Assembly (NCBI RefSeq): GCF_018614415.1 | Contig: NZ_JAGGOO010000061.1 | Span: 32,756-96,755 of the forward strand | Direction of reading: 5' to 3' | DNA from: Streptomyces sp. ISL-12 | GTDB lineage: Bacteria > Actinomycetota > Actinomycetes > Streptomycetales > Streptomycetaceae | DNA length: 64,000 bases | Shown: piece by piece, positions 34,868-43,707 of the stretch | How the letters are laid out: every line of letters begins with the position of its first letter | Numbering within the stretch: the stretch's first letter is position 1 | Position numbers and translations under genes: made by a program | Notes under the pieces: model-generated | Told to the model about the DNA's origin: nothing | Databases searched by the model: none | The model's input: only the letters and a program-made list of their open reading frames with translations

Positions 34868-34947
34868 TTTCAGGGGTACAGGGCTTCAGGAGTTTCAGAG
34901 GTCTCGCGTTCTTCCGAACTTTCAGAGACTTCAGGGAATTTCAAGGA
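34868..34947 (+). repeat. six TTTCAGRG-like elements in the helicase leader
   Basis: TTTCAGGGG, CTTCAGGAG, TTTCAGAGG, TTTCAGAGA, CTTCAGGGA and TTTCAAGGA occur within 80 bp just after the terminator and about 170-250 bp before the helicase start. The stretch is less GC-rich than its surroundings. No gene lies in 34784-35119. Confidence 0.55.
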
Positions 34948-35119
34948 TTTCCCTCCCGTTCAACGGAACGGACTCGACCATCGGTCACCGGTCCGTGTAT
35001 CCATCCCCCTGTCCCCTCGCCTCCCGGCCCCATCGCTCCCGGCTCGTTCTCGCGATTCTCTGCGCCGTTTCACCGCTGCGGGAATTCCCTGGCACGTGCC
35101 GCGTCAAGGAAGGTTCCGT

Positions 35120-36610
35120 ATGAACCGTGCACGTGCCGACCGCCCGTACGACCGCTCCGGCTCCGCCGGCAAGCGCTCCGGCGGGCCCCGCCGCCGCCCC
35201 CAGGGCGGAGGCGGACGCCGTCCCTCCGCGCCCCAGGGCGGCGAGTTCGCGCTGCCCAAGACGATCACGCCCGCGCTGCCCGCGGTCGAGTCGTTCGCCG
35301 AACTCGAGCTGCCCCCGCGGGTGCTGGCCACCCTCACCGCCGAGGGCATGACCGTCCCGTTCCCCATCCAGGCGGCCACCCTGCCGAACTCCCTGGCCGG
35401 CCGGGACGTCCTCGGCCGCGGCCGGACCGGCTCGGGCAAGACCCTGGCCTTCGGCCTCGCGGTGGTCACCCGTACCCAGGGGCAGCGCGCCGAGTCGAAG
35501 CGCCCGCTCGCCCTGGTCCTGGTCCCCACCCGGGAACTGGCCCAGCAGGTCACCGACGCGCTCACCCCGTTCGCCCGCTCCGTCGCGCTGCGGCTGGCCA
35601 CCGTGGTCGGCGGCATGTCGATCGGCCGGCAGGCCGGGGCGCTGCGCTCCGGCGCGGAGATCGTCGTCGCGACGCCGGGCCGGCTCAAGGACCTCATCGA
35701 CCGCGGCGACTGCCGCCTCGACGACGTCGCCGTCACCGTCCTGGACGAGGCCGACCAGATGACCGACATGGGCTTCATGCCCCAGGTCACCGCACTCCTC
35801 GACCAGGTACGCCCGGACGGGCAGCGACTGCTGTTCTCCGCCACCCTGGACCGCAACGTCGACCTGCTGGTCCGCCGTTACCTGTCGGACCCGGTGGTGC
35901 ACTCCGTCGACCCGTCCCAGGGCGCCGTCACCACGATGGAGCACCACCTGCTCCACGTACTGGACGACGACAAGCAGCGCACCGCCACCGAGATCGCGGC
36001 CCGCGACGGCTCGGTGATCATGTTCCTGGACACCAAGCACGCGGTGGACCGGCTCACCAAGCACCTGCTGAAGAGCGGCGTCCGCGCGGCGGCCCTGCAC
36101 GGCGGCAAGTCCCAGCCGCAGCGCACCCGCACCCTCGCCCAGTTCAAGAGCGGCCAGGTGACCGCGCTGATCGCGACCAACGTCGCGGCCCGCGGCATCC
36201 ACGTCGACAACCTCGACCTGGTCGTCAACGTCGATCCGCCCGGTGACCACAAGGATTACCTGCACCGCGGTGGCCGTACCGCCCGTGCGGGCGAGTCCGG
36301 CAGCGTGATCACGCTGGTCACGCCCAGTCAGCGCCGGGAGGTCACCCGGCTCGTGTCGGCGGCCGGGATCGTCCCGCAGGTCACCCGGGTACGGCCGGGC
36401 GAGGAGGAGCTGAGCCGGATCACCGGCGCCCAGGAGCCCTCCGGCGTCCCCGTCGTCATCCCCGCGCCCACGCCCTCCCCGGAGCGTCCGCGGCGTGCGC
36501 AGTCCGGCGGGGGGTCGGGTTCCGCGCGGCGCGGCCGTCGCCGTTCCGCGGCCGGCGGCCGGACCGGCGGCGGTGCGCCGCGGCGGCAGGGGACGGGCGG
36601 CGCCCGCTGA
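35120..36610 (+). CDS. DEAD-box RNA helicase
   Basis: The 496-residue helicase has all core motifs: Q motif region FPIQAATLPNS, motif I GRTGSGKT, PTRELAQQ, TPGRL, motif II DEAD (VLDEADQM), SAT, VNVDPP and HRGGRTARAG. Arg/Gly-rich flanks at both ends are typical of the RhlE/CsdA group and may bind RNA. ATG 35120 follows AAGGAAGG. Pairing with a cold-shock gene suggests a role in RNA unwinding at low temperature. Confidence 0.96.
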   Translation: MNRARADRPYDRSGSAGKRSGGPRRRPQGGGGRRPSAPQGGEFALPKTITPALPAVESFAELELPPRVLATLTAEGMTVPFPIQAATLPNSLAGRDVLGRGRTGSGKTLAFGLAVVTRTQGQRAESKRPLALVLVPTRELAQQVTDALTPFARSVALRLATVVGGMSIGRQAGALRSGAEIVVATPGRLKDLIDRGDCRLDDVAVTVLDEADQMTDMGFMPQVTALLDQVRPDGQRLLFSATLDRNVDLLVRRYLSDPVVHSVDPSQGAVTTMEHHLLHVLDDDKQRTATEIAARDGSVIMFLDTKHAVDRLTKHLLKSGVRAAALHGGKSQPQRTRTLAQFKSGQVTALIATNVAARGIHVDNLDLVVNVDPPGDHKDYLHRGGRTARAGESGSVITLVTPSQRREVTRLVSAAGIVPQVTRVRPGEEELSRITGAQEPSGVPVVIPAPTPSPERPRRAQSGGGSGSARRGRRRSAAGGRTGGGAPRRQGTGGAR

Positions 36611-36631
36611 CCCGTACGGCCGCGACGCACC

Positions 36632-36791
36632 GGTTCATCGGCTCGATCGGCTCGATCGGTTCATCGGCTCGATCGGTTCATCGGCTCGATCGGCTCGATC
36701 GGTTTCATCGGCTCGATCGGTTTCATCGGTTCAACCGGCTCGATCGGTGCAATCGGTTCAATCGGTTCAATCGGTTTCATCGGTTTCATCG
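36632..36791. repeat. minisatellite of 8-9-bp units between convergent genes
   Basis: About eighteen units of type GTTCATCG, GCTCGATCG, GTTTCATCG and GTTCAATCG run head to tail across 160 bp. The array begins 22 bp after the helicase stop and ends inside the last codons of the convergent gene, supplying its TCA (TGA) stop. It is clearly different in base composition from the flanks. Confidence 0.95.
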
Positions 36792-37163
36792 GTCTGAGTA
36801 GCTGAAGTCGCCCACGGTCCAGGCGCTGACGTCCCTGATCGCCACGCGGTACATCCCTCCCGTCTCGGGAATCCCGAGACTGCCCTGGAGGATGCGCGCG
36901 AGGTGGAAGTGCAGATGCGTCGGCGCCTGTCCGTCGGGCCGTTCCCGCTCCTTCTCCCGCTGTCGGACGAAGGCGTCGGAGAACGGGCTCAGCCGGTCGG
37001 AGGCGCGCAGCACCTCCGCCACCCGCTCCCTCCAGGTGGCTTCCGGAGCCAGGCGGCCGGTGATGACGGCGCCCTGGGCGACAACGGTCAGTGACATCTG
37101 ATTGCTCGGCTCCGACTCCACCATGGCGGCGATGGAGACGAGCAGCTCATCAGGGTTCGGCAT
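36786..37163 (-). CDS. GvpU-like hypothetical protein
   Basis: This 125-residue protein has an N-terminal PDELLVSIAAMVES and LTVVAQGAVITGRL, and a C-terminal THLHFHLARILQG, IPETGG, VSAWTVGDFSYSD. The layout resembles the gas-vesicle accessory protein GvpU (IHLKxA..., PIP..G..., VxxFxLG), but no gas-vesicle genes are near, so the label is tentative. ATG 37163 is used. A GTG at 37184 is equally weak in ribosome site. The stop codon lies in the minisatellite. Confidence 0.75.
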   Translation of the reverse strand: MPNPDELLVSIAAMVESEPSNQMSLTVVAQGAVITGRLAPEATWRERVAEVLRASDRLSPFSDAFVRQREKERERPDGQAPTHLHFHLARILQGSLGIPETGGMYRVAIRDVSAWTVGDFSYSDR

Positions 37164-37237
37164 GGGATCGAGTCTATGGGTCACCCGTAGGAGCCCGGCC
37201 GCCGCGGCGGCTTTGCGGCCCGATGGTGTTGAATTCC

Positions 37238-37273
37238 CCAGGGGCCCGGCGCCGTACGGCGCCGGGCCCCTGG
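37238..37273. promoter_or_regulatory. perfect 36-bp GC palindrome before the MerR-type gene
   Basis: An 18-bp arm beginning CCAGGGGCCCGGCGCC is followed directly by its exact complement, giving a perfect dyad centred on GTAC. It ends 22 bp before the start codon. It could form a very stable leader hairpin, terminate leftward or rightward transcription, or bind a dimer. Confidence 0.8.
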
Positions 37274-37295
37274 ACGCGTTGCACTACGAGGTGAC

Positions 37296-37634
37296 ATGAC
37301 AGCAGGCAATCCGCTCAGCGAACGGCTGGACGACGACGACTACCCCGCGTACACCATCGGCCGGGCCGCCGAGATGCTCGGCACCACCCCCGGCTTCCTG
37401 CGGGCCCTCGGGGAGGCTCGTCTGATCACCCCGCTCCGCTCCGGGGGAGGTCACCGCCGGTATTCGCGCTACCAGTTGCGGATCGCCGCACGGGCCCGCG
37501 AACTCGTCGACCAGGGCACCCCGATCGAGGCCGCCTGTCGCATCGTCATCCTCGAGGACCAGTTGGAAGAGGCGCAGCGCATCAACGCGGAGTACCGGCG
37601 CGCGGCCGGTGAGAAGACGGGCGGGACCGGCTGA
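37296..37634 (+). CDS. MerR family regulator (short, stand-alone)
   Basis: The 112-residue protein has a MerR winged helix (YTIGRAAEMLGTTPGFLRAL, then GGGHRRYSRYQLRIA) and a C-terminal helix VILEDQLEEAQRINAEYRR that could dimerise. It lacks a sensor domain. Similar short MerR proteins accompany stress genes in Streptomyces. ATG 37296 has GAGGTGAC upstream. A hairpin terminator follows. Confidence 0.92.
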   Translation: MTAGNPLSERLDDDDYPAYTIGRAAEMLGTTPGFLRALGEARLITPLRSGGGHRRYSRYQLRIAARARELVDQGTPIEAACRIVILEDQLEEAQRINAEYRRAAGEKTGGTG

Positions 37635-37640
37635 GACGGG

Positions 37641-37680
37641 CGCCCCGCTTCTCGTCCCGGTCGGGGCGAGAGGCGGGGCG
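37641..37680. terminator. bidirectional hairpin between convergent genes
   Basis: CGCCCCGC and GCGGGGCG pair around an inner TCTCG/CGAGA stem, between the MerR-type stop and the convergent CPBP stop at 37706. Confidence 0.7.
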
Positions 37681-37705
37681 AGAGGCGGGCCGGCGTGCCC
37701 GGAGG

Positions 37706-38602
37706 TCAGACGTGGGCCGGTTCCTCGGCACGCTGTGCCGGGGGCGGGGTGCCCGGGACTGCGGGCCCGGTCGCGGAGCGGTGCGTGACCAGGAGCAGCG
37801 CTACGAGGATCAGCTGCATGCCGATGATCAGGGCCTGGGTCACCGGGGTGTCCACGCCCAGCAGGATCATCGTCGTGTTGACCGCGAAGTGCACGGCGAT
37901 CGAGGCGACCACACCGGCCCGCTGGTAGGCGCAGGTGACCAGCATGGCCATCGGGATGTTGCCGGCGGCGAAGAGCACACCGCCGGGGGTGGCGAGACCC
38001 AGGTCGTGCTGGACGGTCCCGTCGATGAGGAACAGCGGCAGGTGCCACACGGCCCAGACGACACCCAGGATCAGAGTGACCGGGAAGAGTCCCATCGTGG
38101 CGCGCATCCTCGGGTACGCGGTGCCGCGCCAGCCCGGCTCCTCCGACAGGGGGCCGGAGACGATCATGCTGACCAGGAACGCCGCCGGGCCGCCCATGCC
38201 GTTCATCACGTCCTTGGCGTCCGTCCAGCTCAGCGCGGGGCCGCCCGCGACGTGCCCGATCGCCGCGGCGACCAGCACGGCCGCCGAGGCCAGCACCATC
38301 AGCAGCAGCGCCCAGGGCAGGGCGGCCGGGCGGTAGCGCACCGCGTGCGGCGGGACCGGCTCGCCCCGGCGGCGGCGCCGGACACGGATCACCAGGGCGC
38401 CGATCAGCGGGCCGAAGGCGCCGAGGAGGAAGGGCGCGTACGCGGGCTCGCCGCCTGTCGCCGGTCCGCCGATCGCCATCGCGCCGCCCCAGGAGGCCCA
38501 GCTCACGGCGAAGGCGATGACCATGAAGAGGATCAGGTCGGCGCGGCGGCGGTCGGGGGTGGCGGGGTTCTGGGAGGGGACGGACGTGTGTGATGTGGGC
38601 AT
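37706..38602 (-). CDS. CPBP family intramembrane metalloprotease
   Basis: The 298-residue protein has about eight hydrophobic segments and the motifs SEEPGWRG (variant of EExxxR), AVWHLPLFL and VHFAVNTT that supply the putative metal ligands. ATG 38602 follows AAAGGATG. It is the second CPBP protein in the window, unrelated in context to the one at 12253. It sits 72 bp behind a hydrolase gene on the same strand. Confidence 0.92.
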   Translation of the reverse strand: MPTSHTSVPSQNPATPDRRRADLILFMVIAFAVSWASWGGAMAIGGPATGGEPAYAPFLLGAFGPLIGALVIRVRRRRRGEPVPPHAVRYRPAALPWALLLMVLASAAVLVAAAIGHVAGGPALSWTDAKDVMNGMGGPAAFLVSMIVSGPLSEEPGWRGTAYPRMRATMGLFPVTLILGVVWAVWHLPLFLIDGTVQHDLGLATPGGVLFAAGNIPMAMLVTCAYQRAGVVASIAVHFAVNTTMILLGVDTPVTQALIIGMQLILVALLLVTHRSATGPAVPGTPPPAQRAEEPAHV

Positions 38603-38674
38603 GCCAAATCATCCTTTGCCGGGTGTCCGGAGAGGTTTGTGTGGGGAGGGGGGTGCCCGCGGGGGCGCCCGAGG

Positions 38675-39607
38675 TCAGGAAGCGGCCGTGCGCCCCTCGG
38701 CCGGGGGCTCCGCCGGGGCCGCGTCCAGCCGGCGGGCGAGCCACTCGGCGACGAGGTCGAGCAGGCCGGCGTCGACCGGCTCGCGCAGCAGCCGGCGGTA
38801 GCCGTTCAGGGTGGGGCGACCGGGGTCGCGCCGCAGGACGTGGGTGAGGTCGGCGACGCGGTGGGTCTCGGCGCCGCCGGGGACCAGCCGGGCGATCTCC
38901 TTCAGGTCGTCCGGGTCGACCTGGAGGTCCTTGTCGCCGGTGACGGCGAGGACGGGGGCGTCGATGGCGGCGAGGTCGTCCCGGCTGTCATGGGCGAGCA
39001 GCTCCCGCAGCCAGCGGGCGTTGACCTTGCTCCCGGCCACCCGCGCCACATCCGTACGGGTCCTCTTCACCCGGGCGAGGACCAGGCCGCCCAGCCCCGC
39101 CAGCGGCCGGCGCAGCAGCCGGACGGGGGCGGGCATGCTCGCCACGACGGAGCGGCCCTGCCAGCGGAAGGCATCCTCGCCCAGGTCGGCGAAGCCGGCC
39201 AGCAGCACCACCGCACGCAGGTCCGTGCGGGCGGCCAGGGACATGGCGTGCAGCGCGCCCTCGCTGTGGCCGATCACGCCGACCGCGTCCGCGCGGACGT
39301 CGGACCGGTCCGCCAGGGCGCGCACGGCCGCCGCGGCGTCCCGGCGGTTGTCGGTGAAGCCGGCGGTCCGCCAGTCGCCGGGGGTGGCGCCGTTCCCGCG
39401 GCGGTCGTAGCGCAGGGTGGCGATCCCCCGGGCGGCGAGGGCCTCGGCCACCGGCCGTGCCAGGTCCATCCTGAGCTTCGGGGCGTTGCCGTCCCGGTCC
39501 AGCGGGCCGGAGCCGTGCAGCAGCAGGACGGCCGGGTGCGGGCCGGGACCGGCGGGCAGCGTCAGGGTGCCGGCCAGCGGGGTCCCGTCGTCCGCGGTGA
39601 CCGTCAT
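38675..39607 (-). CDS. alpha/beta hydrolase
   Basis: This 310-residue enzyme has the oxyanion region LLLHGSGPLDRDG, the nucleophile elbow GHSEGA, a VTGDKDLQVD Asp and a C-terminal LTHVLRRD His. It resembles the acyl-peptide hydrolase/BAAT-like group. ATG 39607 is used, and a TTG at 39622 five codons upstream sits too close to its GGAG site. It diverges from an HTH regulator that probably controls it. Confidence 0.88.
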   Translation of the reverse strand: MTVTADDGTPLAGTLTLPAGPGPHPAVLLLHGSGPLDRDGNAPKLRMDLARPVAEALAARGIATLRYDRRGNGATPGDWRTAGFTDNRRDAAAAVRALADRSDVRADAVGVIGHSEGALHAMSLAARTDLRAVVLLAGFADLGEDAFRWQGRSVVASMPAPVRLLRRPLAGLGGLVLARVKRTRTDVARVAGSKVNARWLRELLAHDSRDDLAAIDAPVLAVTGDKDLQVDPDDLKEIARLVPGGAETHRVADLTHVLRRDPGRPTLNGYRRLLREPVDAGLLDLVAEWLARRLDAAPAEPPAEGRTAAS

Positions 39608-39672
39608 GTCGATGTCGGGCAAGGCTCCGCCCCTTCGTCGCGCGGTTCGTTCGTTCTCCGTCGTGCGCTGTT

Positions 39673-39692
39673 CGTTCTCAACAACGAGAACG
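39673..39692. promoter_or_regulatory. inverted repeat in the hydrolase/HTH regulator promoter
   Basis: CGTTCTC and GAGAACG are separated by 6 bp in the 110-bp divergent region, followed by an AT-rich TTATCAGATATGAGATCATGA. It is a likely operator of the winged-helix regulator. Confidence 0.6.
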
Positions 39693-39717
39693 TTATCAGA
39701 TATGAGATCATGAAGTC

Positions 39718-40488
39718 ATGGCTACCGCGAACCTCCTCCTCCACCCGGTCCGGATGCGCATCCTCCAGACCCTGGTCGGCGCCGGTGAACTGACCACCGC
39801 CCAGCTCAGGGAACGCCTCCCGGACATCGCGCCGGCGACCATGTACCGGCACGTCGCGACCCTCACCAAGGCCGGCATCATCGAAGTGGTCCAGGAAAGA
39901 CCCGTACGCGGGACGGTCGAACGCAGTTACCGGGTCCGGCAGGACGCGGCCCTCGTCGACCAGGACGCCCGCGAGGCCATGACCAAGGACGACCACCGGC
40001 AGGCCGTCACCGTCTTCACCGGGGCGCTGATGGACGGCTTCGACCGTTACCTCTCCCGGGACGACGCCGAACCCGCGCGCGAGGGCGTCCTCTACCGGCA
40101 GGGCGCGGTGTGGGCGACCCCCGAGGAGTTCACGGACCTGGTGGCGGAACTGGAGGCCCTGGTCGCCCGCCGCACCCACCACACCTCCGGCGACGGCCGC
40201 ACCCGGCACATCATCAGCCTCGCCCTGGTGCCCGACAAGGCCGGGGAGACTGGGGAGACCCGGGAGGCCGGGGAGTCCGGAGAGTCCGGAGAGTCCGGAG
40301 AGTCCGAGGAGACCGGGGAAGCCGGGGAGACCCGGGAGGCTGGGAAGACTCGGGGGGCTTGGGAGACCCGGGAGGCCGGGGAGTCCGGGGAGTCCGGGGA
40401 GTCCGAGGAAGCCGGGGAGTCCGAGGAAGCCGGGGAGGCGGGTCGGGCGCCGGGCGCGGAAGGGTCGCCTCCGCCGCCCGCTGGCTAG
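39718..40488 (+). CDS. winged-helix regulator (ArsR/PadR-like) with acidic repeat tail
   Basis: This 256-residue protein has a winged-helix domain (LLLHPVRMRILQTLVGAGEL, then ATMYRHVATLTKAGIIEVVQ), a helical middle domain to about residue 175, and a tail of 22 tandem tripeptides of type GES/GET/REA rich in Glu. The tail is disordered and strongly acidic. The start at ATG 39718 is the only good one. It likely represses the divergent hydrolase/CPBP unit. It lies 9 bp before the SARP-type gene. Confidence 0.9.
   Translation: MATANLLLHPVRMRILQTLVGAGELTTAQLRERLPDIAPATMYRHVATLTKAGIIEVVQERPVRGTVERSYRVRQDAALVDQDAREAMTKDDHRQAVTVFTGALMDGFDRYLSRDDAEPAREGVLYRQGAVWATPEEFTDLVAELEALVARRTHHTSGDGRTRHIISLALVPDKAGETGETREAGESGESGESGESEETGEAGETREAGKTRGAWETREAGESGESGESEEAGESEEAGEAGRAPGAEGSPPPPAG
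40243..40440 (+). repeat. twenty-two in-frame 9-bp repeats
   Basis: The unit GGGGAGNCC encoding Gly-Glu-x recurs 22 times over 198 bp, with runs of identical GES codons. Frame is maintained throughout. It is followed by a short unique tail before the stop. Confidence 0.95.
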
Positions 40489-40497
40489 TCTGCGCGC

Positions 40498-43400
40498 ATG
40501 ACCACCGAGCTGGTACTGCTGTCCGAAGTCCGTTGCCGCGGGAGGGAGATCACCGCCCCGCGGCCGCGCGGTCTGCTGGCCCTGCTGGCGGACGAGGTGC
40601 GCGCCGGATGCGGCACTGGCCGGCTGGTCGAGGGCCTGTGGCCGGACGAGCGGCCGGAGCGGCCGGCCAAGGCCGTCCAGGTACTGGTCTCCCGGCTCCG
40701 GTCGCAGCTCGGCGCCGACCTGATCGTGAGCACGCCGACCGGCTACCGGCTGGCGCTGGACGAACGGCAGGTCGACAGCTCCGCGCTCCTCCTGCACGAG
40801 GCGGCGAGCGCGGAACGGGCCGCGGCCGGGGACCACGCGGGCGCGCTGCGGGAGGCCGAGGCCGGTCTCGCGCTGTGGGACGGCACCGTCGGCGCCGGCG
40901 CGGGCGAGGACCTGCGCGATCCGGTGGTGGCGCTGCGCACGGCGCGCGCCGGGGCGTACCGCTCCCTGGTCCGCACCCGCGCACTGGCGCTCGCCCGCTG
41001 CGGGCGCCGGGCGGAGGCGACGGCACCGCTGACGGAGCTGGCCGGGGCGGCGCCGTACGACGAGGAGGTGCTGGCCGAGCTGCTGCGCTGCGAGGCCGCC
41101 GGCGCGGGCCGGGCCGCCGCCCTGACCCGGTACGAGAACCACCGCCGCAGGCTCCGCGACGAACTGGGCACCGACCCCGGGCGGGAGCTGAAGTCCGTCC
41201 AGCGGGAGCTGCTGGCCGCGGACGCGCCGCCGGTCCGCCACGGCGTGCCGCACGACCCCAACCCGCTGCTGGGCCGGGACGCCGACATCGCCGCCGTGTC
41301 CGCGCTGCTGCGCACCGCCCGGGTGGTCACCGTCGTCGGGCCCGGCGGGCTGGGCAAGACCCGGCTGGCGCACGCCGTGGCCCGGGCGGCCGAACAGCCC
41401 GTCGTGCACTTCGTGCCGCTGGCCGGGGTCACCGACGGCGCCGGCGTGGCCGGTGAGGTGGCCTCCGCGGTGGGCGCCGGGGAGGGCCGGCCGTTCGCCG
41501 GAGGCGGCCCGGACGTGGTGGGCGGCATCCTCACCGCGCTGGGCACCGGGCCCGCCCTGCTGGTGCTGGACAACTGCGAGCAGGTGATCGACGGCGCCGC
41601 CGACCTCGTACAGGCGCTGACGGCGCGGTCCGCGCGGCTGCGGGTGCTGGCCACCAGCCGGGCCCCGCTGGGACTGTCCTCCGAGTCCCTGTACGCCCTT
41701 CCCGAACTCTCCCCGGCCACCTCCGCCGCCCTCTTCGCGCAGCGGGCGCGGGCGGCCCGGCCCGGCGTGGAACTGGACGCCGACGCCGTCGCCGAGATCT
41801 GCCGCCACCTGGACGGGCTGCCGCTCGCCGTCGAACTGGCCGCGGCCCGGGTGCGGGTACTGTCCGTGCCCGACATATCCCGGCGCCTGAGGGACCGTTT
41901 CGCGCTGCTGCGCGGCGGCGCCCGGGACGCGCCCGAACGGCACCGGACCCTGCGGGCGGTGGTCGAGTGGAGCTGGAACCTGCTGGAGGACGACGGCCGG
42001 GCCGCGCTGCGGGCGCTGTCGGTCTTCCCCCGGGGCTTCACGGCGGAGGCCGCCGAGTATTTCCTGACCGGCACCGGCACCGGCACCGGCACCCACACCG
42101 GCGACGCCCTGGACCTGCTGGAGCGGCTCGCCGGGCAGTCGCTGCTGAAGGTGGACGACAGCCCCGCCGGGGTGCGCTTCCACATGCTGGAGACGCTGCG
42201 GGAGTTCAGCGCCGCCCGGCGCGCGGAGGCCGGCGAGGAGGAGGCGGTCACCGGCCGGTTCCTGGACTGGGCGCGGGACTTCGGACGCGCCCACCACGAC
42301 GTGCTGTTCAGCGGCGACCCGATGCCCTCCTGGCACCGCATCCGCGCCGAGCAGGACAACCTCGTCCTCGCCCTGCGGTACGCCCTGGCCCGGTCCGACG
42401 GTCCCGCCACCGCCGCCCTGACCGCCGTACTGGCCTCCCTGTGGGCCACCGACACCCACTACGAGCGGCTCGCCGCCCTCGCCGTCGACACCGGCGGTCC
42501 GCTGTCCCGGTTCCGGCCCGGGCCCGAGGACGTCGAACCCGCCCGCACCGCGGCGACGGTGTGCGCGGCCAGCCTCTTCATGGGCTACGGCCCGCACGCC
42601 GTACGCCAGCTCGTCACCCTGCGCCGGCTGCCACCCGCCCCGCCGGACACGGTGCTGCGGGCGATGGCCCTCGTGCTGCGCGCGTTCCCGGAGATGCGCC
42701 CGCCGCGCTACGAGCGGCTGACGGAACTGTGCGAGGCGGACGAACCGCTGCTGGCCTGCCTCGCCTCCGGCACCGCCAGCTACCTCTGGCAGTCCCGGAA
42801 CGAACCGGAGCGCGCCCTGGAGTACGCCCGCCGGATGCTGGACGCGCTCGGGCCGCTGGAGAACCCCGCGGTACGGCTGCTGTGCCACGGGCGGATCAGC
42901 GAACTGTGCCTGCGCGGCGAGCGGGGCGAGGAGGCGTACGTCCATCTGCGGGCCGCGCTGGACGCGTTCGGCGGGTCCGGGGACTGGACGGACGTGATCG
43001 GGGTCCGCTGGGGGCTGGTGCTGGCCTGCCTCCAGCGCGGGGAGACGGACGAGGCGGAGTACTGGCTGCGGCTCGCCTCCCTGGACCGCACCGTCTCGGA
43101 CCCCGCCGCCGTCTACACCCCCGACCTCGTGGCCCGCGCGGAGATAGCGCTGGCCCGGGGGCTGACCGAGGTGGGGCTCGGGCTGTGGCGCCAGGCGGTG
43201 GAGCGGCTGCGGGAGGACGGGGCGCAGTACGCCGGCGACCCGTTCATGGACCCCTGGTCGCTGGAGGTGCGGTCGGCCGCGGTGGCGGCGCACGCGCTGC
43301 ACGGGCGGCCGGCGCCGGTGGCGGGGCTGGTGGCGGAGTTGCGGGGGGAGCTGCTGGGGATGCTGCCGGGGACGGGGACGGGGGACGCCTCCACCGGCGG

Positions 43401-43707
43401 GGGCCCTGCCGATGCCCTCGGCGGTGGCCCCGCCGAACTGCCGCCGTACGGCACGGCGTTGCTGGCGCTCGGGCTGGCCGGGCTGGCCTCGGGGGACACG
43501 GAGGCCGTGCGGCTGGTGGCGCTGGCGGAACGGCTGCCGTTGGTAAGGGAGTTCCCCGCCCTGTCCGCCGCGCGGGCCCGGCAGGCCGCCGAGGACGCCG
43601 ACCGGGCGGCGTACACCGAGGCGAGGTCGGCGTACGCCGCCCTGGGGCGGGAGGAGCTGCGGGCGCGGGCGGCGCGGGAGCTGCTCAGCGCCGCGGCTCG
43701 CGCGTGA
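40498..43707 (+). CDS. AfsR/SARP-like regulator with BTAD and NB-ARC ATPase
   Basis: The 1069-residue regulator has an N-terminal OmpR-like winged helix (ALLADEVRAGCGTGRLVEGL, VSRLRSQLGADLIVSTPTGY), a bacterial transcriptional activation domain to about residue 245, and an NTPase with Walker A VVGPGGLGKTRLA and Walker B ALLVLDNCEQ. A TPR-like C-terminus completes it. A Gly-Thr dipeptide repeat (TGTGTGTGTHTG) lies in the middle. It is a large pathway-type activator. It overlaps by 23 bp the convergent DrrB-like gene. Confidence 0.94.
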   Translation: MTTELVLLSEVRCRGREITAPRPRGLLALLADEVRAGCGTGRLVEGLWPDERPERPAKAVQVLVSRLRSQLGADLIVSTPTGYRLALDERQVDSSALLLHEAASAERAAAGDHAGALREAEAGLALWDGTVGAGAGEDLRDPVVALRTARAGAYRSLVRTRALALARCGRRAEATAPLTELAGAAPYDEEVLAELLRCEAAGAGRAAALTRYENHRRRLRDELGTDPGRELKSVQRELLAADAPPVRHGVPHDPNPLLGRDADIAAVSALLRTARVVTVVGPGGLGKTRLAHAVARAAEQPVVHFVPLAGVTDGAGVAGEVASAVGAGEGRPFAGGGPDVVGGILTALGTGPALLVLDNCEQVIDGAADLVQALTARSARLRVLATSRAPLGLSSESLYALPELSPATSAALFAQRARAARPGVELDADAVAEICRHLDGLPLAVELAAARVRVLSVPDISRRLRDRFALLRGGARDAPERHRTLRAVVEWSWNLLEDDGRAALRALSVFPRGFTAEAAEYFLTGTGTGTGTHTGDALDLLERLAGQSLLKVDDSPAGVRFHMLETLREFSAARRAEAGEEEAVTGRFLDWARDFGRAHHDVLFSGDPMPSWHRIRAEQDNLVLALRYALARSDGPATAALTAVLASLWATDTHYERLAALAVDTGGPLSRFRPGPEDVEPARTAATVCAASLFMGYGPHAVRQLVTLRRLPPAPPDTVLRAMALVLRAFPEMRPPRYERLTELCEADEPLLACLASGTASYLWQSRNEPERALEYARRMLDALGPLENPAVRLLCHGRISELCLRGERGEEAYVHLRAALDAFGGSGDWTDVIGVRWGLVLACLQRGETDEAEYWLRLASLDRTVSDPAAVYTPDLVARAEIALARGLTEVGLGLWRQAVERLREDGAQYAGDPFMDPWSLEVRSAAVAAHALHGRPAPVAGLVAELRGELLGMLPGTGTGDASTGGGPADALGGGPAELPPYGTALLALGLAGLASGDTEAVRLVALAERLPLVREFPALSAARARQAAEDADRAAYTEARSAYAALGREELRARAARELLSAAARA

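Noticed and set aside
35120..36610. A long minus-strand frame over the helicase gene
   Set aside because: It has no domain, follows the GC bias of the opposite strand and is a shadow frame.
36495..36797. Plus-strand frame with Ser-Val-Gln repeats in the minisatellite
   Set aside because: It begins inside the helicase gene and has no ribosome site or recognisable protein.
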